The position numbers and the translations under genes were made by a program. Below, in pieces: positions 38,764-50,497 of a stretch of 56,835 nt of DNA (position 1 is the first letter of the stretch; every line of letters begins with the position of its first letter). The notes under the pieces were generated by a model, which saw only the letters and a list, made by a program, of their open reading frames with translations, had not been told where the DNA came from and did no database searches. This DNA is from Chlorokybus atmophyticus (Eukaryota; Streptophyta; Chlorokybophyceae; Chlorokybales; Chlorokybaceae): NCBI GenBank assembly GCA_009103225.1, contig RHPI01002836.1, forward strand, positions 301,515-358,349. The letters are read 5' to 3'.

Positions 38764-39825
38764 TAATGGTACATAGCAATGGCACTTGCTAAGTCAACCT
38801 CAATCAGCACAACAAAGGTCGTGCCCCGCAGTCCTCCCTTTCTAGGGGTAACTCATCAATGGTCTCACAATGATTGTCAGTAGGGTGTGCGTACCAGCTC
38901 ACTGCCACATAACGATGATAAATATATGATGCATTGCTGTCACAAACATCCATGCCCGGGCTACTACAACCACGGTTTTTTATGCTTTGACCTTGCTAAT
39001 ACAGGTGTCCGAGGCGGAGTATGTTGCGCTAAATATGGTATAGCGAGTGATGTATGAATGTGTCGTATAAGCGTAACAAAACACTATTACCATACATTTT
39101 ATGATGGAGTGGTTAGACTACAAGAAGCAACAGGTGATAAAAGTTCAAGATGTGTTTTGTGGTCATTGTGGCGTTAGTAAATCGTCCCCACTTCTATTGA
39201 CATTTCCCTCATTTCAGCATCATATTGGGATATTATAGTATATATATTATGATTTCAATACGGTACGCGACCTAGGGTATTATCACTAGGTAGCAATGAA
39301 ACCATTTGTTGTACTCAATGGTGTGCGGTTTCCTTGCGCAACGCATCGGTCATCCGACTGTCATTGCTGTTGTTGGGCAAGTTGTCTACTGTCAGCGGAC
39401 ACATGCGCGCGACTCTATGTATTCTTGGAACAGAAACAACAACATACGACACTCTCAATTTTCCCCTTGGCTGGATGGGTTGTTATCACCTCTCAATCTC
39501 AAGTCTCAATGACCATAACAAATCATGACTGTAGCAAACCACTGAGGCACATAAGCACGAACTGTATTGTGCGGTTGTTATGATGATATCTGTTTGTCTT
39601 CTGGTAAACACTTGTGCACACATTGAGAAGCGCAAATCCATCGCATTGGCACAAATACGGAGGCAGCATGTTGAGCACGCGATTGCGGTACATGCTAAAA
39701 CGCACACATATGTAAAGTGGTCATTGTCAAGCACAATTACCAAACATCAAACACTCGTGTATAATATGATGTACAAGCTTGGCTAGTGCAGCAAGTCAAG
39801 CGCGTGCACTGTCTCCGTACATCTA
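38764..39825. other. intergenic, nothing recognised
   Basis: Mixed AT-rich sequence with no persuasive gene. Short frames at 39296-39786 overlap each other on both strands and lack protein-like composition. Confidence 0.4.
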
Positions 39826-40413
39826 CTACTCGAAAACATCAACATAGTGAGCGCCAGCGTTGGGCAACTGCACAAATACCGGAGTCACCACTCGCTGCCG
39901 ATCCTTGATCTGTGCCATCCGTGCCAAAACTGATGGCAGCTGTATGTCATGCATGCACGCCTGAACATACGGGTCGCGCTCTACATCCACAATGCGGTAC
40001 AGCGCGCGAGAATTAAGCTCAGAGGTGGGCGAAGCAACTAGTAAGCTCTCAAATCGCTTACCCCCCGCCTGCGCAACATACGCCACCACGTCGGACATCA
40101 ATGTCTCCATGGTCATGCCTCCAACTGCGCTCGACACCCATTGTGGGAGTGGCAGGTGGTCATGCGCATTGGCTACAAATACGAATCGCCGCAAAGCGCG
40201 ATGATCCCAGCAGAATAGTAATGCCGGGTCAGACTCGTCCACGCATGACAGATACTGCAACAACTGATATCACACAAACAAACCCTTAGCTTATATATAT
40301 AGATATATATGTCATACGCTTATGTGTCTATAAGCAAAGCGCACCTGAGGCACTAGGTGCCGATCCTCTGGAGCAACGACGTCCACAAGCAGAGCGACCT
40401 CTTCAGTGATCAT
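39826..40413 (-). CDS. two-exon gene, unknown 168-residue protein
   Basis: Clean model: exon 1 40413-40345 (MITEEVALLVDVVAPEDRHL, then VPQ), GTGCGC donor, 81-bp intron, ATATCAG acceptor, exon 2 40263-39826 in phase 0. Exon 2 reads LLQYLSCVDESDPALLFCWD, RALRRFVFVANA, MTMETLMSDVVAYVAQAGGK, and ends AGAHYVDVFE then TAG. The fit of start, phase and stop makes it one of the best host-gene candidates here. Alternating hydrophobic segments suggest a small globular alpha/beta protein. No domain is recognised. The intron contains a TATATATA tract. Confidence 0.65.
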
Positions 40414-41340
40414 GCTTGGTAGCGGTCACCGATGCCTGCCTGAGCAATACAGTACCAATGTTGCTTGTCACTCAACTTGTTGAAGCATTATTAAATCTTC
40501 AACAAGCTTACCGTGCGCCGCCACTACACACCACAGCCTGAACGAAGACCAGAAAGATGTTTGCATGCATGTGACGAATTTGGATGTTTAGTACTGCTGC
40601 ATATGGTCCTGGACACTAGTGTTGATGCTACGCAGGTGCATGTGTTTTTTACCACTTGTCAACTCGCGCCCAGTCAGATGACGAACGCAACGACCGTTGT
40701 TGCACAACTTGAACAAGAAGCACTCGCTCAGCACTTGACGGTGAAAAGTACTGTGCACAAGCACAAGTCTATTGCATGCAGTCATTGGTTTGCGGCTCAC
40801 CTTGGCGCGTGTCAGCGGCGTGGAGTTTGTCTGTGAGGGCTTCCAGGCAGTCTTTGCGGCAGGCAGGCAGTTCCACACGTGGGCGCCCTATGTGGCGAGG
40901 TACATTGCAGTGACGGCGTCGATGCCGCTACTGGCGCCAGCCACCAGAAACGCCTTGCCCTCAAACCTGTCAGGTACATGACATGACTAGTCAGTTCGGC
41001 CATGGCTATGAACTCGGTTGATGGCCAATTCATGTTGTGTGCAACGTAACAACTCCAAGATACCCACACAGTTGACTCATTGGACAAAGACTAGGTGGCG
41101 CTTGACCATGAGTGGCTTGCAGTAACAATCAGGTGTGCAACGGAGGAATGCAACTGTGACATGGGTGATGTTCATGCACGAGAAGGCTGTGATCTATTGT
41201 GCAGTATGACTGTTGGCGGTCTTTGCGTGATCATGCAAGCATGATGCAGAATTTCGCATGCAACGGAGGCAAGCTGACAGACTGTGAGCTGACACGTACA
41301 CAAGCAGGCACGTAAAGAAGCGGGGGGAAGAAGGAGGCAA
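40414..41340. other. mostly non-coding, one possible exon
   Basis: A plus-strand open stretch at about 40815-40977 (GVEFVCEGFQAVFAAGRQFH, WAPYVARYIAVTAS, PLLAPATRNALPSNLSG) is followed by CAG|GTACAT, a plausible donor, so it could be an exon. No matching upstream or downstream exon was found. Confidence 0.25.
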
Positions 41341-41675
41341 GAAAGCAATGCCAGCAGACCAAACAAGCATCAACTTGCCAACAAGGAGAAGCTTGTTGGC
41401 AAGTCAATCCAGCATCTTGCCATCGGTGTTACTTAACAAGCATTGGTTCATCAAACCAAGCAAAGCAAGCCTCGAAGTAACCAAACCGGCAAGCGAACAG
41501 CTGAGAAATCAATGCAGACATACCGCAATCAAGCACAGCTGGGTTGCTTGCTTGACTTCCTGCCAATTCTTGTTGGTACCCACTCTTTCATAAACAGCGG
41601 GCGTGCATGTGAACATACGTACGCGCGCAGGCAGGCACGGTCACGGTCACGGTCACGGGCACACGCACGCACGCA
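41341..41675. other. CAAG/AAGC-rich non-coding stretch
   Basis: Frequent CAAGC words (CAACAAGC, AAGCAAAGCAAGC), then CGGTCACGGTCACGGTCACG and CGCACGCACGCACG tandem words leading into the GA repeat. Confidence 0.5.
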
Positions 41676-41676
41676 C

Positions 41677-41713
<37 letters not shown>

Positions 41714-41714
41714 N

Positions 41715-41790
<76 letters not shown>
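41676..41790. repeat. (GA)n microsatellite
   Basis: About 55 GA units with one N at 41714. Arg-Glu or Ser-Leu frames crossing it are repeat artefacts. Confidence 0.97.
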
Positions 41791-41793
<3 letters not shown>

Positions 41794-42945
41794 ACCGAAC
41801 CTGCAGCTGCCCAGGCTGACGTTGTTTGGCAGGTCAAGGCAAGCACCGCAACCGGCCGGAGGCAGAAGCAAGCAACGGCGTCGACAAGGCAACGCAAGCA
41901 GCCGCACCACCACGCTTCTCTGTCCAGCTGGGGAGGGGGCACAACAGACCACTTACTTACTTCCGCCTTCCCCGCCGCCGCAGACGAGGCTGCAGACTTT
42001 GTTCCGAACGAAGTCCCGAGGATGCGTGACTCAGCGTGTCAGAACCTCCCTTGCTTTGCTGACTGCATTCTCGTCCAACTTGCGTCCTGGAGCGTATGCA
42101 TGCCGCCGCCAAGCCGGCGGCGGCGCACGACGGCAGGAACGGGAGGCGTACGGCGACGGAGGAGTTCCGCTGCCTGGAGCAGAGTGAAGAGTCGCAAGGT
42201 GCCAAGCAGCCTTTGCAGGCGCATAAGTGGCGTCGCAAAGGCGCTACGTTTGGAATGTTGGCATGGTCTCGCTTGCATGCTCCGCAAGCGTGCACTTGCG
42301 AGAGGAACTGCGTTTCCGAGCTTCATCAGCACTGCCCATGAGGGCTGGATGACAATAACACAACGCACTCTGATTGAGGTGGTGGTGTCGTGTTGCTTTG
42401 GTGCACTGGCATGCCCATATGCGCGATTGATGCTCAGACGAACTCTGCGTGCCGTGCATGTCTGGCACATTGTGCGACTGGTTGTCTTGTACATGCCGGT
42501 CGTATGCCTGCTGCTGCATCACCGCATCGCACGCGTATTGAGAGTGGCCATCGCTCTTCAGGGTGCCGCAAGCATATGGTTGGTTCACACATCTAACAGC
42601 TATGTGCGGTGGTGATGTTGGGTATGGGAGATGCGCATGCAACACTCGTCTCGGGGCGCTGCCGCTGATTGCAAGCAAAGGTGATGTAGAAGTTACTTTC
42701 GGGATGTGACGATCTTCAGAGCAGCGCCACCGCTGAGTCACTCGTTGCAACGACGCATGGGATGAATTTCCCAGTAAAGGGTGTGGTTTTGGCTATTTGA
42801 TCTGCGCTTGCACTAGCATGTTATTCGCCAGTTGCGGTCAATGCGAGGGAAGACAAGCAGCATGCACGCGATGCTGGGAGTGACAGAGATCAGCTTGCCT
42901 CATTGATCTCGTGATCCATGCAAGTTGCATATATGATAAGTTCAG
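41791..42945. other. GC-richer region, weak open frame only
   Basis: A plus-strand frame stays open to 42615 with a start only upstream of the GA repeat. Parts look hydrophobic (RLVVLYMPVVCLLLHH), but overlapping frames on the minus strand are just as long. No splice-supported gene could be drawn, so no CDS is called. Confidence 0.3.
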
Positions 42946-45900
42946 TCACTTGGCCAAAATTGGTGCATGTCATGAAGTTGACTGAGCTTCAGGCGTAGCC
43001 ATCACCACTGCTTATGATTGGTTGACAATTGCCACATATGTCACAGTGGTAATGTATACGAACCATGGTGTGCATTGGTTTATTCTTGTATGAGCAGCTG
43101 CAGCTTCGACAACACTCTGTGACGCAGTGTACCACTTATGGTATGTTGTGTAGCACATCTCCCATTAACGCAAGGCTGGCGCTAATGGGAGATTGAGACA
43201 GATCCCATTTACTGCCCAACTTGTGCAGTGCACCTTGGCTTGCAAACATCCCAGCAACGGTTTCAACTACATATATAATGCCAATCAAAGAGCATGCAAG
43301 ACACGGCAATCTATTGTCGTATCGTCCTTCTGGCCACCAATTGGTCGGTCATTCACTCAGTCTTACGTTCGTATATGATGTATGTATTGTTGATGAGTAG
43401 TGGTTGTGGTGGTATTGTATGTATTCATGAATAGTAGCGGTGGTAGCACATGCCAAGAATCGAGGTGCACAGCCATATCTTTTTACTAGAGCCTAAGAAA
43501 ATTACATGAAATAAGAGAAAACAATGCAAGGGTGCAATGTCCTACCATCGGCTGCATAACTTATTGTTAGCAATGCTGCGTATGCGTGCAACCACCTCTA
43601 GTGCGGTTAAAACCTGCTCTGCCTCTCTCAAGGTTGGGGTTGCTTCTTAATGGCGGCCGTGCTTTGCTGCATTCACCATTGGAGGCATAGTGTAAACAAC
43701 CATGGTTGCTTGTAATCACATGGCAGTTGGTAAAGCACTTAGTTTGCGTGCGACGGTCATAAAATTGCTGCTTGCCTTTACTAATGTTGCAGTGCATCAA
43801 TGGCATTGAGGCTATGTAGCCCGTCTGGTCGCGGTGGTTTTACATGTTGCTGTTGCACAACACATGGTGATTACACACATGCACTCGCACACAGGGTTGC
43901 ACACACATATTGCGCAAAGCGTATATGCATTGTTCAGGCATTTGCGTATACAATTGCACGAAAGTGATGTCAAATGTTGTCATTGTATGTTTGCACCTAC
44001 ACTGGCCGCAGCCGCTAAGCAGGCCACGTGCACAATTGTATACCATTAGCAGTAGCATGCACAACAGTCAATCTGCATTGATAGACGCGCAGTGCATACT
44101 CCAAGTCGTGCATAAACCAACAACTTATGCCATGCATCAAGCTGTAGTGCAGCCGGCTGGCCGTCGTTAATATGGCTATCCGTTCCCTTCAATAGCTTTA
44201 TGGTTAGTGCGCAATTGTGCATGCACATTAAGAAGTCAGCGCTTACATGACAGAGCTGTTCAAAAAGCCTTGAAGGATGAGTGACACGCATGCAGGAATT
44301 GTAGAGTCTCAGCTTGACATTCGTGATGTGAGTGGCGTTGGCATAGCTTGCACTGAACGTGTTTTTCAACCATTAACACGTGTGACATGTAATGGGACAC
44401 ATCTTCAATACTCTTAACTTCATGTAGTTACATATTATAGCTTATAAGAACGCACATTGACATGCGTTCTGCATGTGATGCATGCAGGGCCGAGCGCAGT
44501 GTTGTGGCCTGCGTGCACTACCCTCTCATGTCACGTTTGCCCCTCACTTACCGTAAGTGAGGGCCTGCTGATGAGGGTCTCAAAATTCTGCACAAACACA
44601 TAAACTTTACAAACACATCCTGCCGTAGTCCCCTGCTACCAGCAACACGCCACAAGGGAGTAGATGGGGAGAGCCCCTTCAACAGCTTTGGGACAGGCAG
44701 CTTTGGAACAGGCATCACTTGGCCAAAATTGGTGCATGTCATGAAGTTGACTGAGCTTCAGGCGTAGCCATCACCACTGCTTATGATTGGTTGACAATTG
44801 CCACATATGTCACAGTGGTAATGTATACGAACCATGGTGTGCATTGGTTTATTCTTGTATGAGCAGCTGCAGCTTCGACAACACTCTGTGACGCAGTGTA
44901 CCACTTATGGTATGTTGTGTAGCACATCTCCCATTAACGCAAGGCTGGCGCTAATGGGAGATTGAGACAGATCCCATTTACTGCCCAACTTGTGCAGTGC
45001 ACCTTGGCTTGCAAACATCCCAGCAACGGTTTCAACTACATATATAATGCCAATCAAAGAGCATGCAAGACACGGCAATCTATTGTCGTATCGTCCTTCT
45101 GGCCACCAATTGGTCGGTCATTCACTCAGTCTTACGTTCGTATATGATGTATGTATTGTTGATGAGTAGTGGTTGTGGTGGTATTGTATGTATTCATGAA
45201 TAGTAGCGGTGGTAGCACATGCCAAGAATCGAGGTGCACAGCCATATCTTTTTACTAGAGCCTAAGAAAATTACATGAAATAAGAGAAAACAATGCAAGG
45301 GTGCAATGTCCTACCATCGGCTGCATAACTTATTGTTAGCAATGCTGCGTATGCGTGCAACCACCTCTAGTGCGGTTAAAACCTGCTCTGCCTCTCTCAA
45401 GGTTGGGGTTGCTTCTTAATGGCGGCCGTGCTTTGCTGCATTCACCATTGGAGGCATAGTGTAAACAACCATGGTTGCTTGTAATCACATGGCAGTTGGT
45501 AAAGCACTTAGTTTGCGTGCGACGGTCATAAAATTGCTGCTTGCCTTTACTAATGTTGCAGTGCATCAATGGCATTGAGGCTATGTAGCCCGTCTGGTCG
45601 CGGTGGTTTTACATGTTGCTGTTGCACAACACATGGTGATTACACACATGCACTCGCACACAGGGTTGCACACACATATTGCGCAAAGCGTATATGCATT
45701 GTTCAGGCATTTGCGTATACAATTGCACGAAAGTGATGTCAAATGTTGTCATTGTATGTTTGCACCTACACTGGCCGCAGCCGCTAAGCAGGCCACGTGC
45801 ACAATTGTATACCATTAGCAGTAGCATGCACAACAGTCAATCTGCATTGATAGACGCGCAGTGCATACTCCAAGTCGTGCATAAACCAACAACTTATGCC

Positions 45901-46470
45901 ATGCATCAAGCTGTAGTGCAGCCGGCTGGCCGTCGTTAATATGGCTATCCGTTCCCTTCAATAGCTTTATGGTTAGTGCGCAATTGTGCATGCACATTAA
46001 GAAGTCAGCGCTTACATGACAGAGCTGTTCAAAAAGCCTTGAAGGATGAGTGACACGCATGCAGGAATTGTAGAGTCTCAGCTTGACATTCGTGATGTGA
46101 GTGGCGTTGGCATAGCTTGCACTGAACGTGTTTTTCAACCATTAACACGTGTGACATGTAATGGGACACATCTTCAATACTCTTAACTTCATGTAGTTAC
46201 ATATTATAGCTTATAAGAACGCACATTGACATGCGTTCTGCATGTGATGCATGCAGGGCCGAGCGCAGTGTTGTGGCCTGCGTGCACTACCCTCTCATGT
46301 CACGTTTGCCCCTCACTTACCGTAAGTGAGGGCCTGCTGGTGAGGGTCTCAAAATTCTGCACAAACACATAAACTTTACAAACACATCCTGCCGTAGTCC
46401 CCTGCTACCAGCAACACGCCACAAGGGAGTAGATGGGGAGAGCCCCTTCAACAGCTTTGGGACAGGCAGC
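42946..46470. repeat. 1756-bp tandem duplication
   Basis: Unit 42946-44701 is repeated head to tail at 44715-46470, offset 1769, with 13 bp (TTTGGAACAGGCA) between. By eye I found one difference (A at 44571, G at 46340). Each unit has hairpin ATCTCCCATTAACGC/GCGCTAATGGGAGAT near its left end (43157-43193, 44926-44962) and the 11-bp inverted repeat CCCTCACTTAC/GTAAGTGAGGG near its right end. Every short frame in it is duplicated; none looks like a gene. Confidence 0.96.
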
Positions 46471-46870
46471 CTACACACAAGTAGCTCTTGCAAGGCCAGC
46501 AACTGATTGCCACCACAAGGTGCCACCTAGTAGTATAAAGGCATCACTACGGTAGTCATGCCTTTATACTACTTGCTGCTCTCCAACCTTGCACATAGGA
46601 TGTCCAAGGCCAACAAGGCCTTGCCAGCTATGCGCTGACCTGTAAGCACATATTGACCTCGTCCACTCTCGGACACATCAACATAAGCACCACTCTTATT
46701 GCCTTCGACTCGACGCTTGACACTGACTGGTCATGTACTGAGTGGTAGACATCGCCTCGTGTAGCTGCTAGGTCCTTATATACTGAGTGCATAGGAATTG
46801 GAGTTTTTATGCACTCAGATGCTCATGAGGTCAACCTCATGAGCACGTGCCAAGTGCTACACAAACCATG
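46471..46870. repeat. cluster of three hairpins
   Basis: 46529-46544 with 46558-46573 (AGTAGTATAAAGGCAT and its exact inverse, 13-nt loop). 46783-46793 with 46808-46818 (CTGAGTGCATA / TATGCACTCAG). 46820-46831 with 46834-46845 (TGCTCATGAGGT / ACCTCATGAGCA, 2-nt spacer). Could be transposon ends; no duplication was identified. Confidence 0.7.
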
Positions 46871-47330
46871 GCTATATGGAATCCTCACTTCGTCCTTCTC
46901 ACTTATCTCATAAGCAAGGAACTACTTACTTAAGCCAGCCCTTTTGGCGTGACAGGCCTCCCCACTTGCGTTGCAATTTCCACGCTGCAAGCACATCGAA
47001 CACAAGTCATGCACGACCGTCATTGAATTGCCAGCAAGGGTGGCAAGCCCCTGTCAACCATTGCACACTATGCGTAAAATACAATGCAAGTTGCGGGAGT
47101 TACAACTAATTCTATCACTAAGTAACACATGTTGGCCCAAGTTGGCAATGGCATGTCACCAAAGAGACAGTTGCTCGTGTTTGTGTTGCAATCAAGCACA
47201 AGCTCATAATAGTGTCACCTGTGGAGTTTAGCTCACTCTCAAACTCCTCCAACTTAGCAGCACAGTTTGTTAAATGCAATCTACTTGGACGGTCGATAGC
47301 CCAATGCTATCGGGGAGGTAGTCATCTCAG
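46871..47330. other. non-coding, nothing recognised
   Basis: No gene recognised. CGATAG/CTATCG at about 47292-47309 is another short inverted repeat just before the LINE fragment. Confidence 0.3.
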
Positions 47331-47587
47331 GTGCGCTTCTCGGCCTCCATGGCGTACTTCCCAAGGGCCTTCTTGATGGTTTGGACAGTGCACTCTGCCT
47401 CTTTTGGCAACACTTGTGGCTAGTACTCGGCGACGTTTACACCGAGTACTGCGAGCGAGTTCTATTGCGGGGGAATTGGCACTACGCAACGCAAAGGGGT
47501 GATTGTATTTCTACACAAGAAAGGCGAGGTCTCAGACCTTCCCAATTGGAGACCCATCACCCTTCCCACGCATTATAAGATAGTTGC
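47331..47587 (+). pseudogene. LINE reverse transcriptase, N-terminal fragment
   Basis: Non-LTR RT fingers region: FWQHLW, VLGDVYTEYCERVLLRG, then, after a frame change, KGVIVFLHKKGEVSDLPNWR and PITLPTHYKIVA up to 47587. The KG-x-I-x-x-L-x-K-KG and NWRPITL motifs are diagnostic of LINE RTs. It contains a TAG (after QHLW) and a 9-bp inverted repeat AGTACTCGG/CCGAGTACT. It is separated from its continuation at 49338 by a solo LTR. Confidence 0.85.
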
Positions 47588-47636
47588 TGTAACGACGCTA
47601 GTACGTACTAGCGTCGTTACAGCAACTATCTTATAA
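47573..47636. repeat. 64-bp perfect palindrome at the LINE/LTR junction
   Basis: Centre between 47604 and 47605 (GTAC|GTAC). The left half is 15 bp of LINE plus the first 17 bp of the LTR; the right half is the exact inverse of both. Confidence 0.93.
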
Positions 47637-49337
47637 CTTATAAGTATACTAGGTGTTATGCATTCTAGATTAGTGAACCAATGGGTTGATTGATAATGGT
47701 AATTATTATGTTAATAATTGTAACGGGTTTTATGCATGTGAAATACGCTAAGTGTTTGTCACGAAAAAGCACACGCGAGTGGGTTTTAAGACGCCACATA
47801 TAAGCGAACTCATGTATGACGGCGGAAGCCGTCAAGGACATAATTAACCCTTATGGCTCGACAGCCCAGCTACCACATAACTCATGAACGCGATACCAGT
47901 GCCGAAGCAAGCATTATCGCGGGGCTAAGAAATTAGACCATAGTTGGTCGAAGCCCAGAAGACGGTTGACCTAAGTACCAAATATGGGATAAGTACTTGG
48001 AAGAATGAATGCTTAGTATAATTGTAGTAATACTATTGCTGGAATTAAGAGTGGGGCTCTACTCGGACGTGTATCGCTATGAAAATACAAAGATTCATGT
48101 ACCGCGAATAGTATGAACCCAAGATAAATACTACCGCGATGGTGAACGCCGCGCCAACTACTTAGTAGTTTGAGGCGCTGTGGTTATGCTTAACGAGATA
48201 AGGTCTATCTCGGAGGATGAGTCGCAAATGAGAAGCAGCAGCTTGAACTTGCGGATTGGAGAGTTGAATTGCGGAAATAAATTCCACATGATAACTCGGT
48301 CATTAGTTTCCCGGCGAGTCCGTTGAGAATAATATATCGGAGAAACAACTCTTCGGAGCAAGGACAGGCTTGCGAAGGATAAAGCCTTTTAACGAAGTCG
48401 TTTTGTGGACGCAGCTATTCCTTGCTAATTCCGATAGGTACTAAGGGGTACTTAACGTGAGTGATTGGTTCTCAGCGTGTGTGGTTGGTTGTGGCATCTA
48501 CACTTGGGGCAACCTTCTGAGTGCCAAAGGTTCATGAATATCATTGCGGCGAAGTAAGTTCTTCGTCCTCATTGATGCATCGGAACTATTCAAAGCCTAA
48601 GTCAAGCTTTGAGGGTAGCGAAAGAATAATCACTACCTAGGTTCCAAGGTTTTCGGGGATCCGAATCCCCGTGCGGTCGTGGGGAACCGCGGGGGAAGGT
48701 TAGAGCGCAAGGGCAAATAGGTATGGACCTAATTACTCTTGGCGGCTAATCCGATTCGGAAAAAGGATACCCCTAAAACCCGAACAGAAAAGGGATCAAG
48801 CGAAGTCGCTATTATCCTATGGCCCCGCGTTGAACAAACAATCGCGAAAATCTCTAAGGCATTGGCTAGAGTTTTAGCGGCGCACGCTAGCACATATTTA
48901 GCGCACCTCCCACGACGGCGAGAGGTTTGCGCCTGTTAGGAAAATCATCGGTGAATTGGCGAGTAGCCAAGACGCCCAAAAAAGTTGGATTCAACCTAAG
49001 TGAGGTTGGGGAAATAATTGTAACTTGGATAGGGTTCTTTATCTCCCTCCCCTCTCACAGTCTCGGGTGGCAAAGTGCCGCCCCGCACTTGGAAAATTCT
49101 GAGGCGTAGCCCTTCTCAAAATTCCGGTCGTTAGTTCACTAGTAAATTAAAGTGAACCAAAAAGTTGAGTCGGTCAGTGAAGCATTGGCCGAATTCGCGA
49201 GGTTGCGAATTCTGTGAGTCGCGAAGTGAAGTCACTTTGCTTTTGAATCAAATTGCGCTAAGTCCGTGTTAGGATAACAGAGGTCGGATTCACTGGGTGA
49301 AGAACTTAGTGAATCAAAGAAAAAGGCCCCCGTTACA
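47588..49337 (+). repeat. solo LTR (gypsy-2 type) inserted in the LINE
   Basis: 1750 bp from TGTAACGACG to CCGTTACA, flanked by the 5-bp duplication GTTGC (47583-47587 and 49338-49342). The start resembles the gypsy-2 LTR at 54807 (TGTCACGAAGCTAG, then TGCATTCTA, GTGAACCAATTGGTTGATTG), so it is a related family. No internal coding region is present, as expected after LTR-LTR recombination. Removing it with one duplication gives KIVANVLALKLA, the unbroken LINE frame. Confidence 0.88.
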
Positions 49338-49755
49338 GTTGCCAACGTGCTGGCTCTTAAATTAGCAACGCTGCTCTTTAAGGTGCTCTCTAAAAAACGG
49401 GGTTTGTGAAACACCGTTACATCTTGAATAACGTGCTCACGGCATTGGATGCCATCTCTCATGCTCGTGCAACCAAGCAATGTGCTGCACTTCTCCTCCT
49501 TGACTTTAAGAAGCGCGTTGATTGTATAGATTGAGACTTTCTGGATGCCATCATGTGTGCTCAAGGCTTTGGGGCGCTCTTTCGTGGTTGGATTCGCTGC
49601 CGGAATGATGGGGGAGTCAGCTCGGTGCTTTTCAATTGTCGAATTTCCCAGCCCTTCCATCTCCAGCGCAGCGTCCGGCAGAGCTGCCCTGTGGCCCCCG
49701 CTCTCTTTGTACTAGCCACCGAAGCCTCGAGGGCTCTCCTCCGGGCCAACCTTTA
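49338..49755 (+). pseudogene. LINE reverse transcriptase, palm fragment
   Basis: Continues the RT: LALKLATLLFKVLSK, a frame change at an A6 run, then TGFVKHRYILNNVLTALDAI, ARATKQCAALLLDFKK, CIDxDFLDAIMCAQGFG, WIRCRNDGGVSSVLFN, SQPFHLQRSVRQSCPVAPAL, FVLATEA. These are RT motifs 2-4 with LDF-K and the QRSVRQ-C-P signature (usual G replaced by S). A TGA lies in CID-DFL (usual W). The YADD motif is not reached. Confidence 0.87.
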
Positions 49756-50497
49756 CGTGAGAGGCCTGCTGTAACATCGGCGCCTTAACCACTAGGCCAT
49801 GGCAGCAAAAGTCCATGCCATAGGGGCGCCACACTGTGACATGTGACATGTGGCGTGTCGCGCGATCTGAGGGGACAACTCGTGGACGGAGTTGTTTCAA
49901 AACAGATGTAGCTATCTGGTCAGCAAGTTGCCATACCATACCAAGTTACTAGTGCAATGACATGCCATGACGTTACATGTACATGTTACATAAACGTTAC
50001 ATGCCATGGCGACATTAACCTATTTGCACGCTTTATCTTTTGGCTGCGACTTCCTATGGTCGCAAGGGGACTTGGTAATTCTAACTACTCGGCCCTTGGA
50101 TAATGATCATTGCTAAGGGCGGCGCGGTGAGGCACCCAAGAGTGCTAGGGAAAAAGAAAACTATCAGCCAACTCGGCTTTTAATTCCCCCAACCTCACAA
50201 TAGATTGAAGTCACTTGACCTAATCAAGCGAGGTGGCGTGTTTTAAGCTGGTCGCCAAACCCGCATGCATTGAAAAAGTCATATGACTTTTACAATTCGC
50301 TTAATCTACTTGCGGCCTTGGGAGTCGGCGACCAACCTACGTGCAATTAGAATTTAGCCGATCATTCAATTACGATTTGTCTACGACGTCGTAAGTGAGT
50401 GCTCTTACGTGCGTGCAAAGTGGGAGTCAAGGACTTGAATTTTCGCGACTTCGCAACAGTAGCCTTACTCGCACGCTTTATCTTTTAGCCGCGGGTT
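49756..50497. other. non-coding with two copies of an 88-bp repeat
   Basis: 50027-50114 and 50471-50557 are diverged direct copies (GCACGCTTTATCTTTT ... CCTATGGTCGCAAGGGGACT ... ACTACTCGGCCCTT); the second crosses the palindrome edge. A 52-bp block at 49907-49958 recurs at 52858-52909 and inverted at 53218-53269. ACGTTACATG words repeat near 49970-50005. Confidence 0.55.
49775..49806 (-). repeat. tRNA-like 5' half (pol III A box)
   Basis: Minus-strand TGGCCTAGTGG at 49799-49789 fits the A box and continues TTAAGGCG as in many tRNAs. No good B box follows, so it is a tRNA or SINE relic next to the LINE fragment. Confidence 0.4.

Noticed and set aside
38007-38810. Frames of 228-261 residues over the second gap
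   Set aside because: N run read as coding; no real sequence supports them.
41443-42615. 390-residue frame across the GA microsatellite
   Set aside because: Its only start lies before a (GA)n tract giving Arg-Glu repeats and one N; equally long frames exist on the opposite strand and no splice model supports it.
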